A stretch of DNA of 8,111 nucleotides from Paracoccaceae bacterium. GTDB taxonomy: Bacteria > Pseudomonadota > Alphaproteobacteria > Rhodobacterales > Rhodobacteraceae. Shown one piece after another: positions 1-7,016 of this stretch. The notes under the pieces are model-generated. The model ran no database searches. It had not been told where the DNA came from and saw nothing but the letters and a program-made list of their open reading frames with translations. Numbering within the stretch: position 1 is the stretch's first letter; the number at the start of each line of letters is the position of its first letter. The DNA lies in NCBI GenBank assembly GCA_007121055.1, contig SKMM01000379.1:1-8111 (forward strand). Direction: 5' to 3'. The position numbers and the translations under genes were made by a program.

Positions 1-2
1 AG

Positions 3-413
3 CGGCGGATCGCGGCCGAAGGCGCCCGGTCGGTGGCCTGGATGTCGCCCGACGAGTTCCTGTTGATGCTGCCGCCAGACGGGGTGGCCGCGGCGCTCGA
101 GGCCGGGCGGCAGGCGGCGGGCGACGGGTTCGTGACGCTGGCCGACGTCTCGGCCGCACGGATCGCCTTCCGCATCCATGGTCCGCGGGCCGACGAGGTG
201 GTGATGAAGCTCTGCCCGGTGGACATCGCCCGCCTGCCCAAGGGCGAGATCCGCCGCACCCGCGCTGCCCAGATCGCCTGCGCGCTGTGGCGCAGCGGCG
301 AGGGCGGGATCACGCTCCTGTGCTTCCGCTCGGTGGCCAACCACGCGCAGGCATTGCTGGAAAATGCTGCGCGGCCGGGCAGCGCGGTGTTCCCCGAGCC
401 CTCCGAGAGTTGA
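3..413 (+). CDS. soxG: Sarcosine oxidase gamma subunit, 3' part (5' end outside window)
   Basis: The frame is open from the window edge to the TGA at 411-413, giving the last ~136 residues of a protein usually near 180-200 residues. Recognisable SoxG blocks are an N-terminal 'W-M-S-P-D-E-F-L-L-M-L-P' stretch, then 'ARIAFRIHGPRADEVVMKLC', 'PVDIARLPKGEIRRTRAAQ' and the C-terminal 'CFRSVANHAQALLENAA'. In this family the gamma subunit is the small part of the cytoplasmic heterotetrameric (alpha-beta-gamma-delta) sarcosine oxidase. That enzyme demethylates sarcosine to glycine, passing the one-carbon unit to tetrahydrofolate and producing hydrogen peroxide. The gene is normally last in soxBDAG, which fits the new promoter that begins at its stop codon. 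An internal GTG at 33 is not the real start, because family similarity continues upstream of it. The identification is by family pattern; no other sox genes are visible in the window. Confidence 0.85.
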   Translation, partial: RRIAAEGARSVAWMSPDEFLLMLPPDGVAAALEAGRQAAGDGFVTLADVSAARIAFRIHGPRADEVVMKLCPVDIARLPKGEIRRTRAAQIACALWRSGEGGITLLCFRSVANHAQALLENAARPGSAVFPEPSES

Positions 414-438
414 CACAGGCGCCCGCACAGGGTTTCTA
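410..438 (+). promoter_or_regulatory. Candidate sigma-70 promoter for the TAXI transporter cassette
   Basis: A perfect -35 hexamer TTGACA (410-415) overlaps the soxG stop codon. A 17-bp spacer follows, then a weaker -10 element TTTCTA (433-438). Transcription would begin near 445, about 70 nt upstream of the binding-protein ATG. The spacing is ideal and the -35 is exact, but the -10 is only a partial match, which is common in GC-rich alphaproteobacteria. Confidence 0.5.
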
Positions 439-450
439 GCGTGCCATCGT

Positions 451-476
451 GCCGGGGCGGACCGTTCCGCCCTGGC
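451..476 (+). promoter_or_regulatory. Hairpin/palindrome in the 5' leader of the binding-protein gene
   Basis: The arms at 451-461 and 466-476 pair over 11 positions (one G-T wobble) around a 4-nt loop (CCGT). The core is GGGCGGA / TCCGCCC. No T-tract follows, so this is not a standard intrinsic terminator. It lies just after the expected transcription start. It could be an operator for a repressor, a 5' mRNA-stabilising stem, or a U-less terminator for soxG. The pairing is seen directly; the role is inferred. Confidence 0.4.
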
Positions 477-514
477 TCCAAGCGGCACAGACCGCGATGC
501 AAGGGAGTACGATC

Positions 515-1483
515 ATGAACAGGGTAATCATGGCCGGTGCGGCCACGCTGGGCCTGATGGCCGCCGGCGCGGCGCAGGCGCAGGACCAGACCTTCATCTC
601 TATCGGCACCGGCGGCGTGACCGGCGTGTACTATCCCGCCGGCGGCGCGATCTGCCGGCTGGTGAACCGCGACCGGGCCGAGCACGGCATCCGCTGCGGT
701 GTGGAATCCACCGGCGGGTCGATCTTCAACATCAACGCCATCCGCGACGGCGAGCTGGAGTTCGGCATCGCCCAGTCCGACTGGCAGTACCACGCCTTCA
801 ACGGCACCTCGCGCTTCGAGGATGACGGCGCATTCGAGGACCTGCGCGCGGTGTTCGCGCTGCACCCCGAGCCCTTCACCGTGGTGGCCCGCGCCGACGC
901 CGGCATCACCAACTTCGACGACCTGGTGGGCAAGCGCGTCAACATCGGCAACCCCGGCTCGGGCCAGCGCGGCACCATGGAGGTCGTGATGGCCGAAATG
1001 GGCTGGGACATGGACACCTTCAGCCTGGTGACGGAACTCCAGGCCGGTGAACAGGCCCAGGCGCTGTGCGACAACAACATCGACGCCATCGTCTACACCG
1101 TGGGCCACCCCTCGGGCGCGATCCAGGAGGCCACCACCGCCTGTGACACCGTGCTGGTGAACGTCGACAACGACGTGATCCGCGCGCTGGTCGAGGACCG
1201 CGACTACTACCGCATGGCCACCATCCCCGGCGGCATGTACCGCGGCACCGACGAGGACATCACCACCTTCGGCGTGGGCGCGACCTTCGTCACCTCGGCC
1301 GCCGTGCCCGAGGAGGTCGTGTTCGAGGTCACCCGCGCGGTGTTCGAGAACCTCGACCAGTTCCGCAGCCTGCACCCCGCGCTCGAGGCGCTGGACGCCG
1401 AGGAAATGGTCTCGGACGGCCTCTCGGCCCCGATCCACGACGGCGCTGCGCGCTTCTTCTCCGAAGCGGGCCTGACGAACTGA
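515..1483 (+). CDS. TAXI-family TRAP transporter substrate-binding protein
   Basis: This 322-residue periplasmic receptor would capture a small organic solute and deliver it to the fused permease encoded next. The ATG at 515 is chosen because AAGGGAG (501-507) sits 7 nt upstream and the product then begins with a clean Sec signal peptide: a basic start, a hydrophobic core at residues 4-19, and an AQA cleavage site near residue 22. The frame stays open upstream to an ATG at 449, but that extension would bury the signal peptide. TAXI hallmarks are the GTGGVTGVYYP motif (31-41), STGGS (65-69), the IRDGELEFGIAQSD block (76-89), GNPGSGQRGT (145-154) and a late HDGAARFF (308-315). Four cysteines (47, 61, 185, 210) could form two disulfides in the periplasm. 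Known TAXI ligands include glutamate/glutamine and dicarboxylates, but the ligand here cannot be predicted. Confidence 0.9.
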   Translation: MNRVIMAGAATLGLMAAGAAQAQDQTFISIGTGGVTGVYYPAGGAICRLVNRDRAEHGIRCGVESTGGSIFNINAIRDGELEFGIAQSDWQYHAFNGTSRFEDDGAFEDLRAVFALHPEPFTVVARADAGITNFDDLVGKRVNIGNPGSGQRGTMEVVMAEMGWDMDTFSLVTELQAGEQAQALCDNNIDAIVYTVGHPSGAIQEATTACDTVLVNVDNDVIRALVEDRDYYRMATIPGGMYRGTDEDITTFGVGATFVTSAAVPEEVVFEVTRAVFENLDQFRSLHPALEALDAEEMVSDGLSAPIHDGAARFFSEAGLTN

Positions 1484-1542
1484 GGGGCGATCGTCCGAAG
1501 CGGCGCGGCCTGATGGCGCGCACACGGATCTGACCCGACCCG

Positions 1543-1578
1543 GGGCCCGCCGCCCAGCGCGGCGGGCCCTGCCTTTTT
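1543..1578 (+). terminator. Intrinsic terminator/attenuator between binding protein and permease
   Basis: A perfect 11-bp GC stem (1543-1553 with 1559-1569) encloses a 5-nt loop (CCAGC). It is followed four bases later by a run of five T (1574-1578). This is the strongest intrinsic terminator in the window. It sits 60 nt after the binding-protein stop and 25 nt before the permease start. Partial termination here would give more receptor than permease, the usual stoichiometry for binding-protein-dependent transporters. No separate promoter for the permease was recognised, so read-through probably supplies the downstream genes. Confidence 0.8.
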
Positions 1579-1603
1579 CGGAACTGGGGATCTGGCCGGG
1601 GGT

Positions 1604-4327
1604 ATGGGCATGGCGGACAGCAGCGCACGGGACCAGGGCGGCAAGGACGGCCGGCAATTCACCGACGAACAGCTCCAGGATCTGGTCGCCAGCACCGATT
1701 CGGGGGCCCGCACGCCCGACAACCGCGCCGTGGCGCTGCTGATCGCGCTGGTGGCGCTCAGCTGGTCGCTGTTCCAGATCTGGATCGCCGAGCCGCAGTT
1801 CTGGTTCGCGGGCCAGGTGGACTGGATCCGGGTGCTGGGCTCGGAACAGACCCGGCCCATCCACCTCACCTTCGCCATCTTCCTCGCCTTCCTGTGCTAC
1901 CCCGCGCTGAAACGCTCGCCGCGCCGGTACATCCCCTGGCATGACTGGCTGCTCGCGTTTCTCGCCGGCGGCTGCGCCTTCTACGTCTTCTGGTTCTCGC
2001 GCGAAATCTCGGCCACCGCCCGCGAGGGCCGCCTGACCCGCTGGCAGGTCGACTGGAACATCCTCGGCTGGCAGATCGACGTGATCTTCCCCCAGGTCGT
2101 GGTGGGCGCGCTGGGCCTCCTGCTGCTGCTGGAGGCCTCGCGCCGCGCGCTCGGCCCCGCGCTCGCCATCGTGGGCGGGCTGTTCCTGGCCTATTCCTAT
2201 TTCGGCACCGGCTGGCTGATCCCCGACCTGCTGTCGCATTCGGGCCGGTCCTTCAACGGCATCATCAACACCCAGTGGTACGACACCAATGTGGGCGTGT
2301 TCGGCATCCCGCTCGGGGTCTCCACCTCCTTCGTGTTCCTGTTCGTGCTGTTCGGCTCGCTGCTCGACAAGGCCGGCGCCGGCAACTACTTCATCAAGAT
2401 CGCCTTTGCCGGCCTCGGCCACCTTCGCGGCGGCCCGGCCAAGGCCGCCGTGGTGGGCTCGGCCATGACCGGGGTGATCTCGGGCTCCTCCATCGCCAAC
2501 GTCGTCACCACCGGCACCTTCACCATCCCGCTGATGAAGCGCGTGGGCTTCTCGCGGGAAAAGGCCGGCGCGGTCGAGGTCGCAAGCTCCATCAACGGCC
2601 AGATCATGCCCCCCGTCATGGGCGCCGCGGCCTTCCTGATGGTGGAATTCGTCGGCATCTCCTACCTCGAGGTGGTCAAGCACGCCTTCATCCCGGCGGT
2701 GATCTCCTACATCGCGCTCGTCTACATCGTGCATCTCGAGGCGCTGCGCACCGACATGAAGGCGCTCGGCGTGGGCGGCAGCCTCTTGCAGATGCTGCTC
2801 AAGTCCTTCGCGGGCTTCGTGGTGTTCGGCGCGGTGTTCTGGGCCGCGGTGCAGGCGGTGGGCCTGCTGCAATCCGCAGCCCCCGCCGCGGCCGGCACGG
2901 TGATGATGGCCGTCGTGGTCGCGCTCTACCTCGCCGCCCTCTGGGTCGCCGCCGCCCGCCCGGATCTGGAGATGGACGACCCCAACTCGCGCGAGGTCAA
3001 GCTGCCGGTGATGCGCGAGGTCGTGCCCACCGGCCTGCATTTCCTGCTGCCCATCCTGATCCTGATCTGGTTCCTGATGGTCGAACGCCAGTCGCCGGCC
3101 CGCTCGGCCTTCTTCGCCGTGGCCATGATGCTCTTCATCATGATCACGCAAAAACCCCTCAAGGCGCTGATGCGGGGCGAGGGCCGCCGCCTCGCGGCCG
3201 CCACGATGGAGGGCGCGCGCGACCTGGTCGAGGGCCTCATCGCCGGCGCCCGCAACATGATCGGGATCGGCGTCGCCGTGGCCGCGGCCGGCATCATCGT
3301 CGGCACCGTCACCCGCACCCCCATCGGCACCGAGCTTGCCGGGCTGGTCGAGGCGCTGTCCTTCGGCTCGCTCTTCATCATGCTGGTGCTGGTGGCGCTG
3401 TTCTCGCTGATCCTCGGGCTGGGGCTGCCGACCACGGCGAACTACATCGTGGTGTCCTCGCTGATGGCCTCGGTGGTGGTGTCGCTCGCGGGCCAGGAGG
3501 GGCTGATCGTGCCGCTGATCGCCGCCCACCTGTTCGTGTTCTACTTCGGCATCATGGCCGACGTGACCCCGCCGGTGGGGCTCGCAAGCTTCGCGGCCTC
3601 CGCCGTGTCGGGCGGCGATCCCATCCGCACGGGCTTCACCGCCTTCTTCTACAGCCTGCGCACCGTGGCCCTGCCGTTCCTGTTCATCTACAACCCCGCG
3701 CTGATCCTCTACGGCATCGACCTTGGCACCGCCGCGGGGCTGATGGAGGCCGCCATCGTCTTCGTCGTCGCCACCATCGCGATGCTGCTCTTCGCCGCCG
3801 CGACCCAGGGCTATTTCCTCGCCCCCTCCTACAAGCTCGAATCGGCGGCGCTGCTGCTGGTGGCCTTCACCCTGTTCGTCCCGAATTTCTGGATGAACCA
3901 GGTGATCCCGCCCTACCAGCAGACCGACCCCACCGCGGTCGAGGCCACCTTCGACGGCCTCGCGCCCGGCGACCGGGTGCGGCTGATCGTCGAGGGGCCC
4001 GATTTCGACACCGGCAGCATGACCTCCTTCACCATCGCCCACACGGTCGAGGGGGACGGCGACGGCGCCGCGCGCATCGACGACATGGGGCTGTTCCTGA
4101 TCCCCGAGGACGGCCGCATGGTGATGGAGGAACCCGCCTTCGGCAGCGCCTACGAGCGCGACCTGCAGCGCTTCGACTTCTACGACCCCGACACGCCGGT
4201 GGTGCTCAGCTCGGTACAGGTCCCCGCCAGCCAGCCCCCGGCCGAGCTGTTCTTCATCCCCGCGCTGCTTGTCCTGCTGGGTGTCATCGCCCTGCAGCGC
4301 CGGCGCCAGACCAAGCCCGCGTTCTGA
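1604..4327 (+). CDS. TRAP transporter fused permease, 4TM/12TM, with C-terminal DUF3394-like domain
   Basis: This 907-residue inner-membrane protein fuses the small (DctQ-like) and large (DctM-like) TRAP subunits, the standard arrangement in TAXI systems. It should drive ion-coupled uptake of the solute bound by the upstream receptor. A soluble N-terminus (1-40) is followed by hydrophobic segments near 41-60, 85-101, 114-131 and 160-178, then the large-subunit core. Core motifs are GSAMTGVISGSSIANVVTTG (285-304), the INGQIMPPVMGAAAF block (330-344), GLGLPTTANYIVV (605-617) and FYFGIMADVTPPVGLASFAA (646-665). From about 740 a helix is followed by a soluble region (770-880) rich in D/E/G, then a last helix (882-897) and a basic tail. 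This matches the uncharacterised DUF3394 extension known on some TRAP permeases. The start is uncertain: a GGGGG run at 1598-1602 would suit the ATG at 1610 better than that at 1604. Confidence 0.92.
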   Translation: MGMADSSARDQGGKDGRQFTDEQLQDLVASTDSGARTPDNRAVALLIALVALSWSLFQIWIAEPQFWFAGQVDWIRVLGSEQTRPIHLTFAIFLAFLCYPALKRSPRRYIPWHDWLLAFLAGGCAFYVFWFSREISATAREGRLTRWQVDWNILGWQIDVIFPQVVVGALGLLLLLEASRRALGPALAIVGGLFLAYSYFGTGWLIPDLLSHSGRSFNGIINTQWYDTNVGVFGIPLGVSTSFVFLFVLFGSLLDKAGAGNYFIKIAFAGLGHLRGGPAKAAVVGSAMTGVISGSSIANVVTTGTFTIPLMKRVGFSREKAGAVEVASSINGQIMPPVMGAAAFLMVEFVGISYLEVVKHAFIPAVISYIALVYIVHLEALRTDMKALGVGGSLLQMLLKSFAGFVVFGAVFWAAVQAVGLLQSAAPAAAGTVMMAVVVALYLAALWVAAARPDLEMDDPNSREVKLPVMREVVPTGLHFLLPILILIWFLMVERQSPARSAFFAVAMMLFIMITQKPLKALMRGEGRRLAAATMEGARDLVEGLIAGARNMIGIGVAVAAAGIIVGTVTRTPIGTELAGLVEALSFGSLFIMLVLVALFSLILGLGLPTTANYIVVSSLMASVVVSLAGQEGLIVPLIAAHLFVFYFGIMADVTPPVGLASFAASAVSGGDPIRTGFTAFFYSLRTVALPFLFIYNPALILYGIDLGTAAGLMEAAIVFVVATIAMLLFAAATQGYFLAPSYKLESAALLLVAFTLFVPNFWMNQVIPPYQQTDPTAVEATFDGLAPGDRVRLIVEGPDFDTGSMTSFTIAHTVEGDGDGAARIDDMGLFLIPEDGRMVMEEPAFGSAYERDLQRFDFYDPDTPVVLSSVQVPASQPPAELFFIPALLVLLGVIALQRRRQTKPAF

Positions 4328-4363
4328 CGCGCCCGCGCCCAGAGCCCAAAGGAGAGGCCCGCC

Positions 4364-4792
4364 ATGGCCAGAACCATCCTGCTGCCCGTCGACCTCGCCG
4401 ACGAGAAAAGCTGGCGCCTCGCCCTGACCGAGGCGCTGGGCATGCTGCGCGACAGCCCCGGCGTGCTGCATGTCGTGACCGTCGTGCCGGATTTCGGCAT
4501 GTCCATGGTCGGCAGCTATTTCCGCAAGGGCTACGAGAAGGAGATGCTGGACGCCACCGGCCAGGCCCTCGCCGACTGGGTGCGCGAGAACGTGCCCGAC
4601 ACGATCGAGGTCCACCCCCATGTTCTGCACGGCTCGATCTACGACGAGATCCTGCGCGCGGCCGACAAGCTGCATGTGGACCTGATCGTGATCGGCTCGC
4701 ACCGGCCCAAGTTCAAGGATTATCTCCTTGGCCCCAACGCGGCCCGGGTGGTACGCCATGCCCACCAGTCGGTCTATGTCGTGAGGGAATGA
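4364..4792 (+). CDS. UspA-family universal stress protein linked to the TRAP transporter
   Basis: This 142-residue cytoplasmic single-domain Usp protein has an N-terminal strand 'ARTILLPVDL', and a C-terminal 'VDLIVIGSHR...YLLG' followed by 'AARVVRHAHQSVYVVR', all diagnostic of the family. AAAGGAGAGG (4348-4357) gives a good RBS 6 nt before the ATG. The gap to the permease is 36 nt and to the next gene 4 nt, so co-transcription is likely. The best-known parallel is TeaD, an ATP-binding Usp encoded with the ectoine TRAP transporter TeaABC of Halomonas, where it modulates transport. The nucleotide-binding signature GxxG-x9-G(S/T) is altered here: G111 is kept, the second glycine is R114, the spacing is one residue shorter, and the final S/T is P124. 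ATP binding should therefore not be assumed. The regulatory role is inferred from context. Confidence 0.88.
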   Translation: MARTILLPVDLADEKSWRLALTEALGMLRDSPGVLHVVTVVPDFGMSMVGSYFRKGYEKEMLDATGQALADWVRENVPDTIEVHPHVLHGSIYDEILRAADKLHVDLIVIGSHRPKFKDYLLGPNAARVVRHAHQSVYVVRE

Positions 4793-4796
4793 CGCC

Positions 4797-6125
4797 ATGC
4801 CGGGCCATGTCTTCGGCCGCTCCACCCGCGGAACCCTGCCCACCGCCGCCCATGGCGACGGCTGCTACATCGTGGATACCGAGGGGCGGCGCTATCTCGA
4901 CGGCTCGGGCGGCGCGGCGGTCTCCTGCCTCGGCCATTCCGACGACGGCGTGCGCGCCGCCCTGCACGCCCAGCTCGACCGCCTCGCCTTCGCCCACACC
5001 GGCTTCTTCACCTCCGAGCCCGCCGAGCAGCTGGCCGACCGCCTGGCCGCCGCCGCGCCTCAGGGCATCGACCGCGTCTACCTCCTGTCGGGCGGCTCCG
5101 AGGCGGTGGAGGCCGCGCTGAAACTCGCCCGCCAGTATTTCTTGGAGATCGGTCAGCCCGAACGCCACCGCGTCATCGCACGGCGCCAGAGCTACCACGG
5201 CAACACGCTGGGCGCGCTCGCCGCCGGCGGCAACCTGTGGCGGCGCGCGCAGTTCGCGCCGCTGCTGGTCGAGGTCAGCCACATCGCCCCCTGCTACGCC
5301 TACCGCGACCGCGCCGAGGACGAGAGCCTCGAGGCCTACGGCCTTCGCGTCGCCGATGAGCTCGAGGCCGAAATCCGGCGCCTCGGCCCCGAGACCGTGA
5401 TGGCCTTCATCGCCGAACCCGTGGTCGGCGCCACCGCCGGCGCGGTTCCGGCGGTCCCCGGATACCTGAAACGCATCCGCGAGATCTGCGACGCCCATGG
5501 CGTGCTCTTGATCCTCGACGAGGTGATGTGCGGCATGGGCCGCACCGGGCATCTCTTCGCCTGCGCCGAGGATGGCGTGGCGCCCGACATGATCACCATC
5601 GCCAAGGGCCTCGGCGCGGGCTACCAGCCCATCGGCGCGCTGATGACCTCGGGCCGCATCTACGACGCCATCGCCGCCGGCTCCGGCTTCTTCCAGCATG
5701 GCCACACCTACATGGGTCACCCCATGGCCGCCGCCGCCGCCAACGCGGTGCTCGACGCCATCGAGCAGCGCGACCTCCTCGCCCGCGTCCGCACCCAGGG
5801 CGAGAACCTCAGCGCCGCCCTGCACGCCCGCCTCGGCCAGCACGCCCATGTCGGCGACATCCGCGGCCGCGGCCTGTTCCGCGGCGTCGAGCTGGTGGCC
5901 GACCGCGAGACCAAGGCCACCTTCGACCCCGCCGCGAAACTCCACGCCCGCATCAAGGCCGAGGCGATGGCCGCGGGCCTCATCTGCTACCCCATGGGCG
6001 GCACCATCGACGGGGTCCACGGCGACCACGTCCTGCTCGCGCCCCCCTTCATCATCGAGGACGCCCAGATCGACGAGCTCACCGACAAGCTCGCCACCGC
6101 CATCGACCGGGCGCTGGCCGCCTGA
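4797..6125 (+). CDS. Class III (PLP-dependent) aminotransferase, substrate unknown
   Basis: This 442-residue full-length fold-type I, class III aminotransferase would move an amino group from an amine or omega/alpha-amino acid to a keto acid in the cytoplasm. Family landmarks in order are DGSGGAAVSCLGHS (35-48), the PLP-phosphate loop SGGSEAVEAALKLAR (98-112), SYHGNTLGA (132-140), AFIAEPVVG (203-211), the cofactor aspartate in LILDEVMCGMGRTG (D241), the Schiff-base lysine in ITIAKGLGAG (K270), and HTYMGHPMAAAAANAV (303-318), whose threonine contacts the partner subunit's PLP phosphate. All key residues are intact. The start is supported by GAGGGAA (4783-4788), 8 nt upstream and overlapping the end of the uspA-like gene. 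Position last in the transporter cassette suggests it acts on the imported compound. Class III members with taurine, beta-alanine, GABA, putrescine or diaminobutyrate as substrate look alike at this level, so no symbol is given. Confidence 0.9.
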   Translation: MPGHVFGRSTRGTLPTAAHGDGCYIVDTEGRRYLDGSGGAAVSCLGHSDDGVRAALHAQLDRLAFAHTGFFTSEPAEQLADRLAAAAPQGIDRVYLLSGGSEAVEAALKLARQYFLEIGQPERHRVIARRQSYHGNTLGALAAGGNLWRRAQFAPLLVEVSHIAPCYAYRDRAEDESLEAYGLRVADELEAEIRRLGPETVMAFIAEPVVGATAGAVPAVPGYLKRIREICDAHGVLLILDEVMCGMGRTGHLFACAEDGVAPDMITIAKGLGAGYQPIGALMTSGRIYDAIAAGSGFFQHGHTYMGHPMAAAAANAVLDAIEQRDLLARVRTQGENLSAALHARLGQHAHVGDIRGRGLFRGVELVADRETKATFDPAAKLHARIKAEAMAAGLICYPMGGTIDGVHGDHVLLAPPFIIEDAQIDELTDKLATAIDRALAA

Positions 6126-6533
6126 CCGCGTCCCCCCCCGCCACGGACGCCGTCCGGGCCGGGCCCGCCCGCCCAGGGACGTCGCCGGCCTCCAGCGTCT
6201 CACCGCCCCGGCCGCCGCCTGCCCGAAAAGGAAAGCCCGGCGGCAACCGGACAGGGCGCCCGCGTCGCCAAGGGCAGGCGACGGCGGCTCCGCCGTTCGA
6301 CCGAAGGGACCACCGACGTCCCGGCCAGGTGCTCCGATCGGTGCAGGGACTGTCCCACACAGGGCCCGATGGCGCCAACCCCGGCGGCCCGCGCCCCAAG
6401 GCGCGATGCCACGTCGGCACCGGACAGATCACCCGGACACAGTCTCACACGACTCGGCACATCCATGCCGGCCGCCAACAGGTCCGATCACGGACGGTCA
6501 GCGCGCCGCAGACCCCTTATCCCCAAGCGGCGA
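6126..6533. other. No gene recognised; GC-rich spacer after the aminotransferase
   Basis: These ~400 bases lack any frame that resembles a known protein. The open frames here on both strands are low-complexity R/P/A/G translations of GC-rich DNA. Small hairpins are present: GTCGCC/GGCGAC (6264-6269 with 6277-6282), overlapping ACGGCG/CGCCGT (6281-6286 with 6291-6296), and GCCGCC/GGCGGC (6214-6219 with 6239-6244). None is followed by a T-tract. They could support factor-dependent termination of the cassette. The codon-like G/C periodicity of the flanking genes disappears here, which suits decayed or foreign DNA. The missing 3' two-thirds of the IS256 transposase gene would be expected in this stretch but was not found. 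Confidence 0.5.
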
Positions 6534-6567
6534 CACCCGCCGGGTCGACACCCCGCGGATCCCGTTC

Positions 6568-6601
6568 GCCAGCGGTCTCGAACCGGTGGCGACCCGCTGG
6601 C
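6568..6601. repeat. Short palindromic insert within the IS256 remnant (hairpin 2)
   Basis: GCCAGCGGTC (6568-6577) pairs with GACCCGCTGGC (6591-6601) except for a single bulged base, leaving a 13-nt loop. It sits between the VIQ and IRGVSTRRV parts of the transposase fragment, where the family normally has only about three residues. The pairing is direct; calling it an insertion relies on remembered family structure. Confidence 0.45.
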
Positions 6602-6823
6602 TCACCCTGAATCACGGCTGCCAAGGCCTGCTCCGAGGTCTTCCGTGCCTCGAGGAAGCCCGGGAAGTAACTGCCCTGCCGCAGCTTCGGCACCCAGCCG
6701 GGTTCAACGTGCCCAGGCGGGTGTCGAGCGCGCGGTCCCGACACCCGTTGCGCCAGGTCGTGCGCTCGCCGCTGCGCCCATGCCGGCCGGCGCCGATCAG
6801 GCCTTCGACATCCTTCTTCGCTA

Positions 6824-6846
6824 CGATCGATCCACTGGATCAATCG
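6824..6846. repeat. Inverted repeat within the IS256 remnant (hairpin 1)
   Basis: CGATCGATCCA (6824-6834) and TGGATCAATCG (6836-6846) are inverted copies with one mismatch and one central base. An outer CTTCG/CGAAG pair flanks them (6815-6819 and 6855-6859). The segment falls between 'QLIM' and 'DVEGLIGAG' of the transposase, where the usual family sequence is continuous, and the first frameshift lies inside it. It may be a tiny insertion or a variable region of this IS256 subgroup. Confidence 0.45.
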
Positions 6847-7016
6847 CTTGACGCTCGAAGTCCATGATCAGCTGCGCCACCGCCTCGGCAAGGCTGCGCA
6901 GGAAGTCGCCCTGGTCATGCTTGGCCAGAAGCTCGGACAGGTCCATGTTGGTGTTGGCCATAGCCGGGTCTCCTCGATGGTGTGGTTCGCAAAACCACCA
7001 TAGAGACCTGAGCCCC

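Larger units (their letters stand above)
6534..6961 (-). pseudogene. IS256-family transposase, N-terminal fragment, frame-disrupted
   Basis: On the minus strand an ATG at 6961-6959, preceded by GAGGAG (6975-6970), starts MANTNMDLSELLAKHDQGDF and runs 46 residues to a TAG at 6823-6821. The similarity resumes in another frame (6812-6702: DVEGLIGAGRH..., ending ...LDTRLGTLN), then in a third frame (6693-6607: VPKLRQGSYFPGF..., ending ...ALAAVIQ), and again as IRGVSTRRV (to 6534). Put together these are the first ~110 residues of an IS256-type (MULE-like DDE) transposase, usually about 400 residues long. The catalytic core and C-terminus are gone. Relative to the family, two short extra segments interrupt the fragment near 6815-6860 and 6557-6606, and both are palindromic. 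The gene cannot make a functional transposase. A hairpin GTGGTT/AACCAC (6982-6998) lies just upstream of its start. Confidence 0.85.

Noticed and set aside
2275..5121. A 948-codon open frame on the plus strand overlapping the permease, Usp and aminotransferase genes
   Set aside because: It is an out-of-frame shadow caused by scarce stop codons in GC-rich DNA. The translation is low-complexity R/G/A/P/H with no recognisable domain, and it crosses three well-supported genes.
4713..6203. A 496-codon minus-strand open frame antisense to the aminotransferase
   Set aside because: It mirrors the codon bias of the aminotransferase, is rich in G/A/V/D without motifs, and has no RBS or family resemblance.
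6264..6296. Adjacent small hairpins after the aminotransferase as an intrinsic terminator
   Set aside because: The stems are only 6 bp, share bases and are mutually exclusive, and no T-tract follows. In DNA this GC-rich such stems are frequent by chance.
6568..6601. tRNA-like look of the hairpin with a GGTTCGAGACC segment on the minus strand
   Set aside because: There is no acceptor stem, D-arm or anticodon arm at the required distances. It is explained as a simple palindrome inside the transposase remnant.
5528..6867. Long plus-strand frames running from the aminotransferase into the IS remnant region
   Set aside because: They are alternative-frame translations of the aminotransferase continued into non-coding DNA, composed of R/P/A/T runs, with no plausible start or domain.
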